This document shows, one piece after another, positions 48,272 to 59,031 of a stretch of DNA of 64,000 bases. Origin of the DNA: Litchfieldella xinjiangensis (GTDB lineage Bacteria; Pseudomonadota; Gammaproteobacteria; Pseudomonadales; Halomonadaceae); contig NZ_JPZL01000002.1 in NCBI RefSeq assembly GCF_000759345.1, positions 682,001-746,000 on the forward strand, read 5' to 3'. Position 1 is the stretch's first letter. Every line of letters begins with the position of its first letter. The notes under the pieces were generated by a model. The model did not search any database and was not told where the DNA came from. It was given only the letters and a program-made list of their open reading frames with translations. The translations under genes and the position numbers were made by a program.

Positions 48272-49231
48272 ATGGCTGATCGCATTCTGCTAGTTCTCAA
48301 CGGGGGCGGCGCGCTAGGGGCTTATCAGTGTGGGGCCTACAAGGCGCTGGTCAGGCATCTGTCGCCGGAGTCACTGCGTTCCATGGTCGTGGTGGGAGCG
48401 TCGATCGGTGCGGTGAATGGCTATCTCATCGCCGCCCATCATCAAGACCCCGATGGTGGTGTCGAGGCGTTGGAACGCTTCTGGCGCAACGTGACAATGC
48501 CCTCCATTCCCTTCAACCCGCTTCCCGTGCCTTACGCGGCACGCTTGAATGCGACCCTTACGGGATTGACCCTCGGCAACCCGGCCATATTCCAGGCGGT
48601 GCCGGGGGGTGCCCTGGGCGGGATGTTCCGTTATCCCGAGATGGCCGGCTTCGATAACGCGACCCTGGCCCGAACCGTGAAGACCCATGCCCCGGCGCGT
48701 GTGGCAAGACGCGAATCGGGGCCTCGCCTGATGATCCGCGCCATCGATATCGAGGCCGCCGAGCCGGCCTGGTTCGATAGTCAGCATGAGGACATCGAAC
48801 TATCGATGCTCGGTGCCAGTAGTGCGATCCCTCTGCTGTTCAAGCCAGGCGAACATGCGGGGCGGACCTATTGGGATGGCGATGTATGGCACCAGGGGTT
48901 GCTGCCCCCCGCCCTGGATCGGATGAAAGGCGATGGCGATGGGGATCGTTTCCATGTGATCACGATGGAGTTGTTTACCCGCACGCCGGGCACCCAACCG
49001 GTGGGCTTTGGCGGGAATCTGGATCACTTTCGGCGCATGTTCCTGGGGGCGCGTAGTGACGAGGACGCAGCCAAGGCCCAGGCGACGCACCCCGAGCTCC
49101 GCCTGACACGCATCCAGCGACATCCTCACCCCAACGAGCGGGTCTCATTGTGGTTGATGGACTGGTCCGCGGGACGTCTCCAATATCTGATCGAGCAAGG
49201 GGAAGCGGATGCCGAGCGGGCGTTGGCGTGA
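48272..49231 (+). CDS. patatin-like phospholipase family protein
   Basis: A 319-residue serine hydrolase of the patatin family. The oxyanion loop NGGGALGAY, the nucleophile GASIG and the catalytic-dyad DGD (YWDGDVWHQ) are present. No signal peptide or autotransporter barrel is seen, so it is cytoplasmic. The substrate, a phospholipid or other acyl ester, is unknown. An ideal AGGAGG precedes the ATG. It ends two bases from the convergent oxygenase gene. Confidence 0.9.
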   Translation: MADRILLVLNGGGALGAYQCGAYKALVRHLSPESLRSMVVVGASIGAVNGYLIAAHHQDPDGGVEALERFWRNVTMPSIPFNPLPVPYAARLNATLTGLTLGNPAIFQAVPGGALGGMFRYPEMAGFDNATLARTVKTHAPARVARRESGPRLMIRAIDIEAAEPAWFDSQHEDIELSMLGASSAIPLLFKPGEHAGRTYWDGDVWHQGLLPPALDRMKGDGDGDRFHVITMELFTRTPGTQPVGFGGNLDHFRRMFLGARSDEDAAKAQATHPELRLTRIQRHPHPNERVSLWLMDWSAGRLQYLIEQGEADAERALA

Positions 49232-49233
49232 CG

Positions 49234-49902
49234 TCAGCGCGCCGGGTCGATTCGTCCATTGAGTGAGGCGTTGCGCCGGAACCAGCCGGCAATGCTGGCG
49301 CGGGGCAGGCGCGTCGGTAGCACCTCATGGGGCACGGTTTCGGAAAGAAAACAGGCGAAGGTGCCCGCGCGCGGCACGACCCGGGCCACCTCACGCTCGG
49401 GATCGGCGGGCTCGAACAGGGCCATCTCACCACCGCCGTCTTCGGGCCACTCGGGATTGAGATAGAGCACGGTCGAGATCACGCGATTGGCACGCCCTTG
49501 AAAACTGTCGACGTGCTTCTTGTAGAACGCGCCAGGCGGGTACTGGGCGAAATGCGCCTCGAATTCGAATAACCCCAGATAAAGGGCGTGATTGAGCTCG
49601 CGCTGCAGCAGCCCCATGGAATCGAGGTATTGCCGCTGAGGCAGACTTTCCCGGTCGAGCCAATGGATGGCGTCACCACGAATGTCGCGACGCACATTGT
49701 GTTGATTGCCGCGTCCGATGCCGGCATCGGCCAGTGCGTCGTGCTCTGCCAAGGCCATGACTTCACGATACAGGGCGTGGCAAAGCTCGGCCTCGATGAA
49801 GGCCTCGCCGACGAACCAGCCTTTTTCAACCAGCTGGTCGACCAGCGGGGCGAGCCGATTGGCTTCGAGCGGGATGTCGTCATACGAGAATAACAGAGGC
49901 AC
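49234..49902 (-). CDS. 2OG-Fe(II) oxygenase (SM-20/prolyl hydroxylase-like)
   Basis: A 222-residue cytoplasmic dioxygenase. The iron site H-x-D is in YKKHVDSF, and the distal His with the 2-oxoglutarate Arg are in VPHEVLPTRLPRASIAGWFRR. EDGGGEMALFEP lies between them, as in the P4H-like group. It probably hydroxylates a protein or small molecule. The only upstream start is GTG at 49902, and the GGGAGG motif directly abuts it, so initiation may be at a nearby downstream codon. Confidence 0.85.
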   Translation of the reverse strand: MPLLFSYDDIPLEANRLAPLVDQLVEKGWFVGEAFIEAELCHALYREVMALAEHDALADAGIGRGNQHNVRRDIRGDAIHWLDRESLPQRQYLDSMGLLQRELNHALYLGLFEFEAHFAQYPPGAFYKKHVDSFQGRANRVISTVLYLNPEWPEDGGGEMALFEPADPEREVARVVPRAGTFACFLSETVPHEVLPTRLPRASIAGWFRRNASLNGRIDPAR

Positions 49903-49953
49903 CTCCCAGGCGTGTCGGCGAGGCCAGTGGCCTCGGTATGGGCGCAGTATGGC

Positions 49954-50628
49954 TTATACCGTACGTGTCGTGGAGGCGGTCAAGGTTCGGGCGGCAGTAC
50001 GACGCGCCGGGTAATGACAAAGCCAGCCTTCGGCGGGCTCGTGGTAAAGGCTGATTCGGCTGCCGAAGCCTTCGACCAGCAACTCCACCAGCATCATCGC
50101 CGACAACCCCCAGATAACGTGGTCTCCTGCACGGTAGCTGGGCACGTAATGGGGCCGTCCGTCGACGGGTATTACATCGGTATGGGTGCGGCGATCCTCG
50201 AGAAAGTGGCTCAACGGTACCTCGAAGATGGCATCGAGTTCGCCGGGGTCGGCGCGCAGGGGGAGGTCAGGCGGAATCAACCCTACGTATGGCGTGACGG
50301 CGATACCATGCAATGAAATCAGATCACCGAGGCGACCGACCAGGTCGACGTTCCCGGGCGGCAAGGCGATTTCCTCCTCGGCCTCACGCAGGGCAGTGGC
50401 CAGCAGGTCGGCATCGCCGGGCTCCCATTTTCCACCGGGGAAGGCGACCTGGCCGCTGTGCTGCTTGAGATGGCCGGCACGGCGGGTAAACAGCAGGGTC
50501 GGCTCGGCACGTGTGACGATCGGCAGCAAGACGGCGGCCTGTGGCAGCTCGGTGACCAGGCGGCGAGGCGTGTGTGCTTGCAGGCGCTCACGTAGTTTCT
50601 CTAACATGGGACGTCCATTGGGTTTCAT
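49954..50628 (-). CDS. Nudix CoA pyrophosphatase-like hydrolase
   Basis: A 224-residue Nudix enzyme of the UPF0035/NudL type that cleaves CoA or its derivatives in characterised members. The Nudix box GGKWEPGDADLLATALREAEEEIAL is preceded by the family motif HLKQHSGQVAFPGG. The start could be 50628 or 50607; neither has an obvious ribosome-binding site. It is divergent from the next Nudix gene across 86 bp. Confidence 0.88.
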   Translation of the reverse strand: MKPNGRPMLEKLRERLQAHTPRRLVTELPQAAVLLPIVTRAEPTLLFTRRAGHLKQHSGQVAFPGGKWEPGDADLLATALREAEEEIALPPGNVDLVGRLGDLISLHGIAVTPYVGLIPPDLPLRADPGELDAIFEVPLSHFLEDRRTHTDVIPVDGRPHYVPSYRAGDHVIWGLSAMMLVELLVEGFGSRISLYHEPAEGWLCHYPARRTAARTLTASTTRTV

Positions 50629-50714
50629 CTCTTGTACCCAGCCCTCTCTGGTGCGTCAAGGACCGGTCCGGGCCGCCTGGAAGCGGCGAGCCGAGAATCC
50701 GAGCTAGGAGTCCC

Positions 50715-51272
50715 ATGAATTTCTGCAGCCACTGTGGTCACAAGGTTCACGTCGCGGTTCCAGAGGGGGATAACCGGCCCCGTTATCTGTGCGAGACCTG
50801 CGGAACGATCCATTACCAGAATCCGCGTATCATTGCCGGCACGCTGCCCGTCAAGGGAAGCCAGGTCCTGTTATGCAAGCGGGCCATCTCGCCACGCAAG
50901 GGCTACTGGACCCTGCCGGCCGGTTTCATGGAAAACGCCGAGACCACGGGCGAGGCTGCCATTCGCGAGACGCTGGAGGAAGCCTGTGCCGATGTCTCCC
51001 TCCAGGGGCTATATACCCTGATCAATCTACCGCATATCAACCAGGTCTACATGATCTACCTGGCCCGGCTCGAGGGCGGTTTCGACATCGGCCCTGAAAG
51101 CCTGGAAGTCTCGCTGTTCGAGGAACACGAGATCCCGTGGGAATCGCTGGCGTTCCCCACCATCGAGCGCACCCTGCATCACTTCTATGCCGACCGGGAT
51201 GAGGGTGCATTTCCTCTGCATGTCAGCGATATCACCGCCGAGGATCGGGAGCGTTACTTCGGTAGCGCCTGA
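50715..51272 (+). CDS. Nudix hydrolase with zinc ribbon (NudC-like)
   Basis: A 185-residue protein with an N-terminal zinc ribbon (CSHC and CETC) and a Nudix domain with box GFMENAETTGEAAIRETLEEACA. The arrangement resembles the C-terminal half of NADH pyrophosphatase NudC but lacks the N-terminal domain and its SQPWPFPxS tail signature. ADP-ribose or NAD-type dinucleotides are plausible substrates. GGAG lies seven bases before the ATG. Confidence 0.87.
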   Translation: MNFCSHCGHKVHVAVPEGDNRPRYLCETCGTIHYQNPRIIAGTLPVKGSQVLLCKRAISPRKGYWTLPAGFMENAETTGEAAIRETLEEACADVSLQGLYTLINLPHINQVYMIYLARLEGGFDIGPESLEVSLFEEHEIPWESLAFPTIERTLHHFYADRDEGAFPLHVSDITAEDRERYFGSA

Positions 51273-51292
51273 ACTCCCCAGTAACGAAACAA

Positions 51293-52430
<1,138 letters not shown>

Positions 52431-52579
52431 GGCATCGCTCCTGTTTACGCCGGGTTCGTTTTGCCACAATGGTTCTTTTGCCATAGTAGTAGGGCGTTAT
52501 CGTCTCAGCAGGCGTTGCCACGCTGCAAGCAATGCTCTGGACACACAGGATGGTGTCCCAATCAACCGCAGGAGGCCGG

Positions 52580-53416
52580 ATGGAACGCGCGCTACACGAA
52601 CTATTGGAATCGCTGGGCCTTGCCCCGAATGGTGAGCCACAGCCCTTGTCCGGAGGCGACATCGCCGAAGTTGCCTGGCTCGATACGCGTCAGGGCCCCG
52701 TGGTAGTCAAGCGTGACAGCCATGAGCGCATCGAGGCCGAAGCCGACGGACTGCATGCACTGCACCAGGCCGGTACCCGGTTGATCGTGCCCGAGGTGCT
52801 TGGGACTGTGGATGGCTGGATGGTGATGGAAGCGCTGGAAAGCGATACCGGTTCGACACACAGTGCCATTACGCTGGGGGAAGGGCTGCGCGAGTTGCAT
52901 GCGGTCACAGGCGATACGCATGGCTGGGCACGGGACAATTTCTGCGGGCTGACACCCCAATCCAACACGCCCATTGCCAACGGACGGGCCTTTCAGCGTG
53001 AGCGGCGATTGGTGCCTATGGCCCATGCTTGTCAGGAGAAGGGGCTGATGGATACGGCCCTGCGTGAGCGGATCGAAGCGGTGGCCGATGCGCTCGAACG
53101 CTGGCTACCGGACACCCGGGCCAGTCTGGTACATGGCGACCTATGGTCGGGCAACGTTCTCCAGACCCGCCGGGGGCCGGCAATCATCGATCCGGCAATC
53201 TATCGTCATTATCCCGAAGTCGACCTGGCGATGCTGACGCTATTCGGTTCACCCGGCGAGGCGTTTTTCGAAGCCTACTGGAACGGTCGCCGCCCCGACG
53301 ATTGGCCGAGGCGGCAGGCGTTGTTCCAATTGTACCCGCTGCTCAATCACTTGCTGCTGTTCGGCGGGACCTACCGAAGCGGTGTAGAGCGCTGCGTGGC
53401 GCTGCTGGAAGGCTAG
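52580..53416 (+). CDS. fructosamine kinase family protein
   Basis: A 278-residue kinase of the FN3K/YniA family that phosphorylates ketosamines or ribulosamines as part of protein deglycation. The protein-kinase-like fold shows the ATP lysine in VVVKRDSHE, the catalytic LVHGDLWSGNVL and the metal motif IIDPAIYRHYPEVDLAM. DNFCGLTPQSN matches the family's NYIG-type substrate loop. AGGAGG precedes the ATG. Confidence 0.92.
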   Translation: MERALHELLESLGLAPNGEPQPLSGGDIAEVAWLDTRQGPVVVKRDSHERIEAEADGLHALHQAGTRLIVPEVLGTVDGWMVMEALESDTGSTHSAITLGEGLRELHAVTGDTHGWARDNFCGLTPQSNTPIANGRAFQRERRLVPMAHACQEKGLMDTALRERIEAVADALERWLPDTRASLVHGDLWSGNVLQTRRGPAIIDPAIYRHYPEVDLAMLTLFGSPGEAFFEAYWNGRRPDDWPRRQALFQLYPLLNHLLLFGGTYRSGVERCVALLEG

Positions 53417-53536
53417 AGAGCCGGTGCAATAAACGGTCAGTCTTAGTTCTTTCAGCACAAGCCGACAGCTCCGGTCAGTCCCTCGTCTTGTGCGAAACTG
53501 CATTGCTTTGTGCACGGTTTTCGGCTATGCGCAAGT

Positions 53537-53566
53537 CTGGCATACATACATGAATGTAACTATACT
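53537..53566 (+). promoter_or_regulatory. RND operon promoter with embedded AcrR/TtgR-like operator
   Basis: CTGGCA (53537) and TATACT (53561) form a sigma-70 promoter with 18-bp spacing. ACATACATGAATGTAACT (53544-53561) fills the spacer. It resembles the 3' half of the Pseudomonas TtgR operator and shares ACATAC-N6-GTA with the tetR and lpxR sites. Confidence 0.65.
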
Positions 53567-53646
53567 GCCGCTCTTTGGGTCGCTCCGTACGGCCCGCACG
53601 CTCAATGTTGACCGTCATCGAATCACGATAAACAGGTGCAAGGCAC

Positions 53647-54999
53647 ATGCTAACCACGATAGGCAAGGGACGAGGAAATCTGCTGGCCATGGCAGTGTTG
53701 GGGCTGGTACTGGCCGGTTGCGGTGACGGTGGCGAAGAGGGCGGCGCTGCACAGCAACAGCAAGGGCAGCAGCAATCCCCGCCACGCCCGGCCCAGGTCA
53801 TGGAGATGCAGCGCCAGGATCTGGACCTCGACAAGGCTTACTCGGCCATGCTGCGTAGCGAAAATGAAGTGACACTGGTCGCCCGGGTGACCGGGACACT
53901 GGAAGAGCGGCTATTCGAGCCGGGCGACCAGGTGGAGAAAGGCGAGAGCCTCTACACCATAGAACCCGATGTCTACCAGGCAACGGTCAGCCAGCGTGAG
54001 GCCGACCTCGAAAGCGCTCAGGCTCAGGCCAACCGTGCCCAGCGTGATGCCGAACGTTTCGAGCGCCTAGTGAGCCAGAATTCTGTCAGCCGTCAGGAGT
54101 ACGACCAGGCCCAGGCTGAACTGCGTGTCGCACGGGCCAGCGTGGCCCAGGCGCGCGCAGCGCTCGAGAGCGCCCAGATCGATCTGGACTATACCGATGT
54201 GACTGCGCCGGTCGCCGGCATGATCGGCTTGAGCAACGTCAACGTGGGCAACCTGGTCAATGCAGGTACTACCTTGGCGACCATTACGCCGCTGGATCCG
54301 TTGGAAGTGCGCTTCCAATTACCCCAGCGCGATGCCTTTGCCCTGCGCAACCAGCGTAGCCAGGAAGGCACCGCGCCGATCAAGGCGCATCTCGAGTTGC
54401 CAGGCCGTGAAGGGAGCGAGGCCTCCCGCCTGGAAGGGAAACTCGATTTCCTGAGTTCCAGGGTCGATGAGAATACCAGCACCGTGCAGGCCAGCGCCGT
54501 TTTCGAAAATCCCCAAGGCGTCTTCCTGCCCGGCCAGTTCGTGCGGGTGCGTCTGGAAGGGCTCAAGCGTTATGACGTGCTAGCCGTGCCGGAGATTGCC
54601 GTCACCCAGGGTCTGATGGGGCCGCAAGTATTCGTGCTGGATGAAGACGACACCGCTCGCTCACGTACCGTTCAGCTCGGCGAGATTGCCGGTCCGTGGC
54701 AGCTGATCGTCGATGGGCTCGAACCTGGCGACCGTGTGGTGGTCGGCGATCCGGCCGGTATCGAGCCGGGTACACCGATCGAGGCGCAGCCCTTCGAAGG
54801 CGACGCCGAACAGATTGTCGAGAATGTCGAGGAAGCGCGCGAAGAGGCCCAAGAGGAGCAAATGCAGCAGGCCGAAGCGGCCCAGGGCGGACCGCCCGCA
54901 GGGGGCGACGCCGAAGAGGGCGATGCCGCTGGTGATGCTCCTGCTGAGGGCGCCGAGGCCCAGAGTGGCGACGATGCCGAGGGAGACCGGGCGGAATGA
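53647..54999 (+). CDS. RND efflux periplasmic adaptor lipoprotein
   Basis: A 450-residue membrane fusion protein (AcrA/MexA family). The signal ends in the lipobox LVLAGC, so it is lipid-anchored at Cys25. The lipoyl/hairpin region has VTGTLEERLFEPGDQVEKGESLYTI and a long coiled coil (ESAQAQANRAQRDAERFERL). The membrane-proximal part includes PQRDAFALR and FLPGQFVRVRLEG. After the usual end, the last 70 or so residues form a very acidic, Ala/Glu/Gly-rich tail that AcrA lacks. Its stop overlaps the permease ATG. Confidence 0.92.
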   Translation: MLTTIGKGRGNLLAMAVLGLVLAGCGDGGEEGGAAQQQQGQQQSPPRPAQVMEMQRQDLDLDKAYSAMLRSENEVTLVARVTGTLEERLFEPGDQVEKGESLYTIEPDVYQATVSQREADLESAQAQANRAQRDAERFERLVSQNSVSRQEYDQAQAELRVARASVAQARAALESAQIDLDYTDVTAPVAGMIGLSNVNVGNLVNAGTTLATITPLDPLEVRFQLPQRDAFALRNQRSQEGTAPIKAHLELPGREGSEASRLEGKLDFLSSRVDENTSTVQASAVFENPQGVFLPGQFVRVRLEGLKRYDVLAVPEIAVTQGLMGPQVFVLDEDDTARSRTVQLGEIAGPWQLIVDGLEPGDRVVVGDPAGIEPGTPIEAQPFEGDAEQIVENVEEAREEAQEEQMQQAEAAQGGPPAGGDAEEGDAAGDAPAEGAEAQSGDDAEGDRAE

Positions 55000-57900
55000 A
55001 TTTTTCCAACTTCTTCATCAAGCGGCCGATCTTCGCCACGGTCCTCGCCATCATCCTGACGATCATCGGGGTGATGAGCATGCGGGTCCTGCCGATCGAG
55101 CAATACCCTAGCGTGGTACCGCCCACGGTGTCGGTTCAGGCCAGTTTCCCCGGGGCCAATGCCGAGACCGTGGCACAGACCGTCGCCGCCCCGCTGGCCG
55201 AGGCGATCAACGGGGTCGAGGACATGCTCTACATGACCTCGACCAGCGCCGACAATGGCTCGATGAGCCTCAATGTGGCATTCAACATCGGCACCGATGG
55301 CGACATCAACACCATCAATGTCAATAACCGGGTCCAGGGCGCACTGTCGCAGCTGCCCGAGGCGGTGCAATCCCAGGGTGTGCAAGTGGAGCTTCGCTCC
55401 AGCTCGATCCTGATGCTGGTGGCCTTGATCTCGCCGCAGGGCGATTACGGCAAGGTCTTCATGCAGAACTACGCCACGCTGAACATCCTCGATGAGCTGC
55501 GCCAGGTATCTGGTGTGGGCAACGCCGAGGTGTTGGGCGGTGGTGAGTTCGCCATGCGTATCTGGATGGACCCGCACAAACTCGCGCAGTACGACCTGAC
55601 GCCCAGCGAAGTGGCCAGCGCCATTCGGGCGCAGAATACCGAAGTGCCTGCGGGTAGCCTGGCGGCGACCCCACAGAGCGAACCGCGTGCCTATACCTAT
55701 ACGATCACGGCGGGGGGCCGCCTATCTAACCCCGACGATTTCCGTGAGATTTACCTGCGCACCAATCCCGACGGTTCGTCGCTACGTCTGGCAGACGTCG
55801 CCCGTATCGAGCTAGGCGCCTCGTTCTACGGGGTCGACGCGCGGCTCAACGGTGCGTCCATGACGCCGATCATCATCAACCAGCAACCCGGGGCCAACGC
55901 GCTGGAAACGGCCGATGCGGTCAAGGCCACCATGAACGAGCTGGCGTCGCGCTTCCCGCCGGGCCTCGAGTACGTGGTGCCTTATGACACCACGCTGTTC
56001 ATCGATGCCTCGGTCGAGACGGTGGAACATGTCTTCGTCGAAGCGTTCCTGATCGTACTGGTGATCCTGTTCATCTTCCTGCAGAACTGGCGCTTCACCA
56101 TCATCGCCATGTCGGTCGTGCCGGTGTCGGTATTGGCCACCTTCGCTGGGTTCTACGTCTTCGGCTTCTCGATCAACTTGTTGACCCTGTTCGCGTTGGT
56201 GCTATCCATCGGGATCGTGGTCGATGACGCCATATTGGTCGTGGAGAACGTCGAACGCGTTCTCAGTGAAGACGAGTCTATCAGCGTGCGCAATGCCACG
56301 ATCCGCGCCATGAAAGAGGTCGGTGGGCCGGTTATTGCCACCTCGTTGATCATGGCGGCAGTCTTCGTGCCAGTGGCCTTCCTGGGCGGCTTCACCGGGC
56401 AGATCTATCAGCAGTTCGCCCTGACCGTAGCGATATCTGTCGCCTTCTCGGCATTGATGGCGCTGACCTTCACACCCGCATTGTCGGCGATCTTCATCAA
56501 GCACAAGCCCAAGGGCGCTGGCGAATCGAAGTTGATGCGGGCGCTCAATACGCCACTGCGCCTGTTCGATCGGTTCTTCGCCTGGGTGACGGCGGTTTAC
56601 CTGTGGGTGGTGCGTTTGCTGGTCAAGCACTGGTTCGTTGCACTCATGCTGACCATAGCGACCGGTGTGGGATCCTACTGGCTGTACGAGCGAACCCCGT
56701 CGACGATGGTGCCCGAAACCGATCAGGGCATCGTGCTGGCGAGTGTCTCGCTGCCGGATTCGGCGTCTCTGGCGCGGACCCAGGAGTACATGGCCAAGCT
56801 CAGCTACGAGATCGAACAGATTCCCGGGGTACAGTATTCCTCGGCGGTAGCCGGTTACGACATCCTGTCGAGCGCGGTGAATACGGCGCGCGGGATCATC
56901 TTCGTCAACATGGCGCCCTGGGACGAGCGTGAACTGACCGCCACACAGCTGGTGGGTCGCATCATGCAACTGGGGGCGCAGATCGAAGGGGGCTCGGCAA
57001 TGGCCTTCAATGCGCCGCCGATCATGGGGCTGTCCACCACCGGCGGGTTCACCGGCTACCTGCAATCCTATGAGGGGGCCTCGCCAAAAGAGCTCTATCA
57101 GGCCTCGCTGAAGGTGATGCAGGCGGCGAACCAGCACCCGGTATTGCAGCGCGTATTTACTACCTTCAACACCAACGTGCCTTCGTATCGCGCGGAGATC
57201 GACCGACAGAAAGCGCTGAGCTACGGCGTATCGCTCGAGGCCTTGAACAGCACGCTGGCGAATACCTTTGGTAACGGCTTCGTCAATTTCTTCAACTACC
57301 AGAACCGCAACTTCCAGGTCTACCTGCAGAACGAGGACGAGTTCCGCAAGACGCCGGACGATATCGCCAACGTGCATGTGCGCGGCGGCGATGGCGAGCG
57401 CATTCCGCTCTCCGAATTCGTCGAGCTCGAGCGGCAGGCCGGGCCGGCCGTGGTGACACGCTTCGGGGTGTACATCGGTGCCCAGTTCCAGGGCGGGCCG
57501 GCGCCGGGTTACAGCTCGGCACAGGCGATCGAAGCCATGGATGAGATCGTTCAGCAGGAGCTGGGAGGCAACTGGGGCATGGGCTGGACAGGCACGGCCT
57601 ATCAGGAAGCCAACATGGGCAACACCGCGACACTGGCCATCGTCTTCGGCCTGATCATGGTCTTCCTGATCCTTGCTGCCCAGTACGAGAGCTGGTCGTT
57701 GCCGCTGGCGGTACTCACCGCCACGCCGTTCGCCTTCCTCGGCGGGATCGGCGGCATCGCCCTGCGTAGTCTGGAAACCAGTGTCTACGTGCAGATCGGT
57801 ATGTTGGTGGTGGTGGGGCTGGCGGCCAAGAACGCTATCCTGATCGTCGAATTCGCCGAGATGCAGCGCAAGGAGCTGGGGCAGACGATTCGTGAGGCCG

Positions 57901-58190
57901 CCGTCTCCGCGGCAGAGCTTCGCTTCCGTCCGATCGTGATGACCTCGCTGGCCTTCATCTTCGGCACCCTGCCGCTGGCGCTGGCCACGGGGGCCAGCGA
58001 CACCAGCAGCCACCATATCGGTACTACGGTGGCGGTCGGTATGGCTTCGGTCGCGGTGCTGGGTAGCTGCTTCGTGCCCACCTTCTACACCATGATCGCG
58101 CATGTTTCTGCCTGGATGGGCGAGAAACTGGGCCTCGGTAGCGACCATGACGACGAAACCGACGAGCAGGCCGTCCCGAAACAGCACTGA
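54996..58190 (+). CDS. RND multidrug efflux permease (HAE1 family)
   Basis: A 1064-residue inner-membrane proton/drug antiporter of the AcrB/MexB type, with 12 helices and two large periplasmic loops. The N-terminus is FFIKRPIFATVLAI, and TM4 has GIVVDDAILVVENVE with the proton-relay Asp pair. TM10 and TM11 contain GMLVVVGLAAKNAILIVEF and FRPIVMTSLAFIFGTLPLALATG. It works with the adaptor upstream; no outer-membrane channel gene follows, so a TolC-type protein must come from elsewhere. A strong terminator lies 16 bp after the stop. Confidence 0.95.
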   Translation: MNFSNFFIKRPIFATVLAIILTIIGVMSMRVLPIEQYPSVVPPTVSVQASFPGANAETVAQTVAAPLAEAINGVEDMLYMTSTSADNGSMSLNVAFNIGTDGDINTINVNNRVQGALSQLPEAVQSQGVQVELRSSSILMLVALISPQGDYGKVFMQNYATLNILDELRQVSGVGNAEVLGGGEFAMRIWMDPHKLAQYDLTPSEVASAIRAQNTEVPAGSLAATPQSEPRAYTYTITAGGRLSNPDDFREIYLRTNPDGSSLRLADVARIELGASFYGVDARLNGASMTPIIINQQPGANALETADAVKATMNELASRFPPGLEYVVPYDTTLFIDASVETVEHVFVEAFLIVLVILFIFLQNWRFTIIAMSVVPVSVLATFAGFYVFGFSINLLTLFALVLSIGIVVDDAILVVENVERVLSEDESISVRNATIRAMKEVGGPVIATSLIMAAVFVPVAFLGGFTGQIYQQFALTVAISVAFSALMALTFTPALSAIFIKHKPKGAGESKLMRALNTPLRLFDRFFAWVTAVYLWVVRLLVKHWFVALMLTIATGVGSYWLYERTPSTMVPETDQGIVLASVSLPDSASLARTQEYMAKLSYEIEQIPGVQYSSAVAGYDILSSAVNTARGIIFVNMAPWDERELTATQLVGRIMQLGAQIEGGSAMAFNAPPIMGLSTTGGFTGYLQSYEGASPKELYQASLKVMQAANQHPVLQRVFTTFNTNVPSYRAEIDRQKALSYGVSLEALNSTLANTFGNGFVNFFNYQNRNFQVYLQNEDEFRKTPDDIANVHVRGGDGERIPLSEFVELERQAGPAVVTRFGVYIGAQFQGGPAPGYSSAQAIEAMDEIVQQELGGNWGMGWTGTAYQEANMGNTATLAIVFGLIMVFLILAAQYESWSLPLAVLTATPFAFLGGIGGIALRSLETSVYVQIGMLVVVGLAAKNAILIVEFAEMQRKELGQTIREAAVSAAELRFRPIVMTSLAFIFGTLPLALATGASDTSSHHIGTTVAVGMASVAVLGSCFVPTFYTMIAHVSAWMGEKLGLGSDHDDETDEQAVPKQH

Positions 58191-58205
58191 GCCACGTAGC
58201 ATGAG

Positions 58206-58233
58206 GGCCGCCCCACAGGGGCGGCCTTTTTTT
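58206..58233 (+). terminator. rho-independent terminator of the RND operon
   Basis: A perfect 9-bp GC-rich stem (58206-58214 with 58218-58226), a 3-base loop, and seven T residues. Confidence 0.95.
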
Positions 58234-58332
58234 ACGGCTTAACGAATTCGACCAAAGTCGTAGGTCGTCTGCCTTACGTCACCACTACGCTGAAGACAGG
58301 TACACCGGTTCCCTACCCAAGGAGGTGCCGAT

Positions 58333-59016
58333 ATGGACCTGCTGATCCAAATTGCGCTGAGCTTTCCGACCCTGATCTTCACCGGTCTGCTGACGCTAGT
58401 CGTTGGCTATTGGTTACTGGTTGCCCTGCGGGTGCTACCGGTGGAATTCTTCGAGCGCGACAGCCTGCGTGACGATCATCTCTCGAGTACCTTGGTCTCG
58501 CTGGATCTCGGTGGGGTGCCGGCGTCGTTGGCTTTATCGGCACTGTTGTTGCTTGGGGGCGTCATATGTTTCGCCCTGGAGTTCTTCGTGTTACGCCATC
58601 TTCCGTTGGGCTTCTTCCGTGTGCCGCTGGGCCTGGTCGTTATCTGGGCATCGCTGGCCTTGGCTACGCCGTTAACCGTCAGCGTCTGTCATGTCATTCG
58701 GCGCCGCCTGCATCGCTTTAACGCAAAGCCGACGCGTTGTTTGCTCGGCCATGTGGTCGAGGTCACAAATGAGCCGGATGCTCAGGGGCGCTCTCGGGCA
58801 CGGCTCATCGAGGATCCCGAGTTCGAAGTGACGCTGCATGGCAAGCAGGAGCGGACCCCGCATATCGGCGATCGTCAGGTATTGGTGAAGTACCTGGCGG
58901 AAGAAGGGGGATACCGCAGTGTGCCGCGCAGCGAATACCTGGAAGCCAGCGAGTACCTGCGTAAGCTGCGGCTGCGTCGGCAGCATTCGGCGGGTCGGGG
59001 CAGTCACGCACACTGA
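58333..59016 (+). CDS. membrane protein with C-terminal OB-like domain (YqiJ/NfeD-like)
   Basis: A 227-residue protein with three N-terminal membrane helices and a soluble C-terminal region from about residue 135. The arrangement and the LLGHVVEVTNEPDAQGRSRARLIEDPEFEV stretch recall YqiJ-type OB-fold inner-membrane proteins, which usually accompany a flotillin (YqiK). No flotillin gene is present here. The family call is tentative. AGGAGG lies at good spacing from the ATG. It converges on the next gene with a 15-bp gap. Confidence 0.7.
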   Translation: MDLLIQIALSFPTLIFTGLLTLVVGYWLLVALRVLPVEFFERDSLRDDHLSSTLVSLDLGGVPASLALSALLLLGGVICFALEFFVLRHLPLGFFRVPLGLVVIWASLALATPLTVSVCHVIRRRLHRFNAKPTRCLLGHVVEVTNEPDAQGRSRARLIEDPEFEVTLHGKQERTPHIGDRQVLVKYLAEEGGYRSVPRSEYLEASEYLRKLRLRRQHSAGRGSHAH

Positions 59017-59031
59017 CGTAAGCGGAAGGCA

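Noticed and set aside
56202-58202. A 666-codon minus-strand frame opposite the RND permease
   Set aside because: Shadow frame with no domain signature; the permease reads cleanly on the plus strand.
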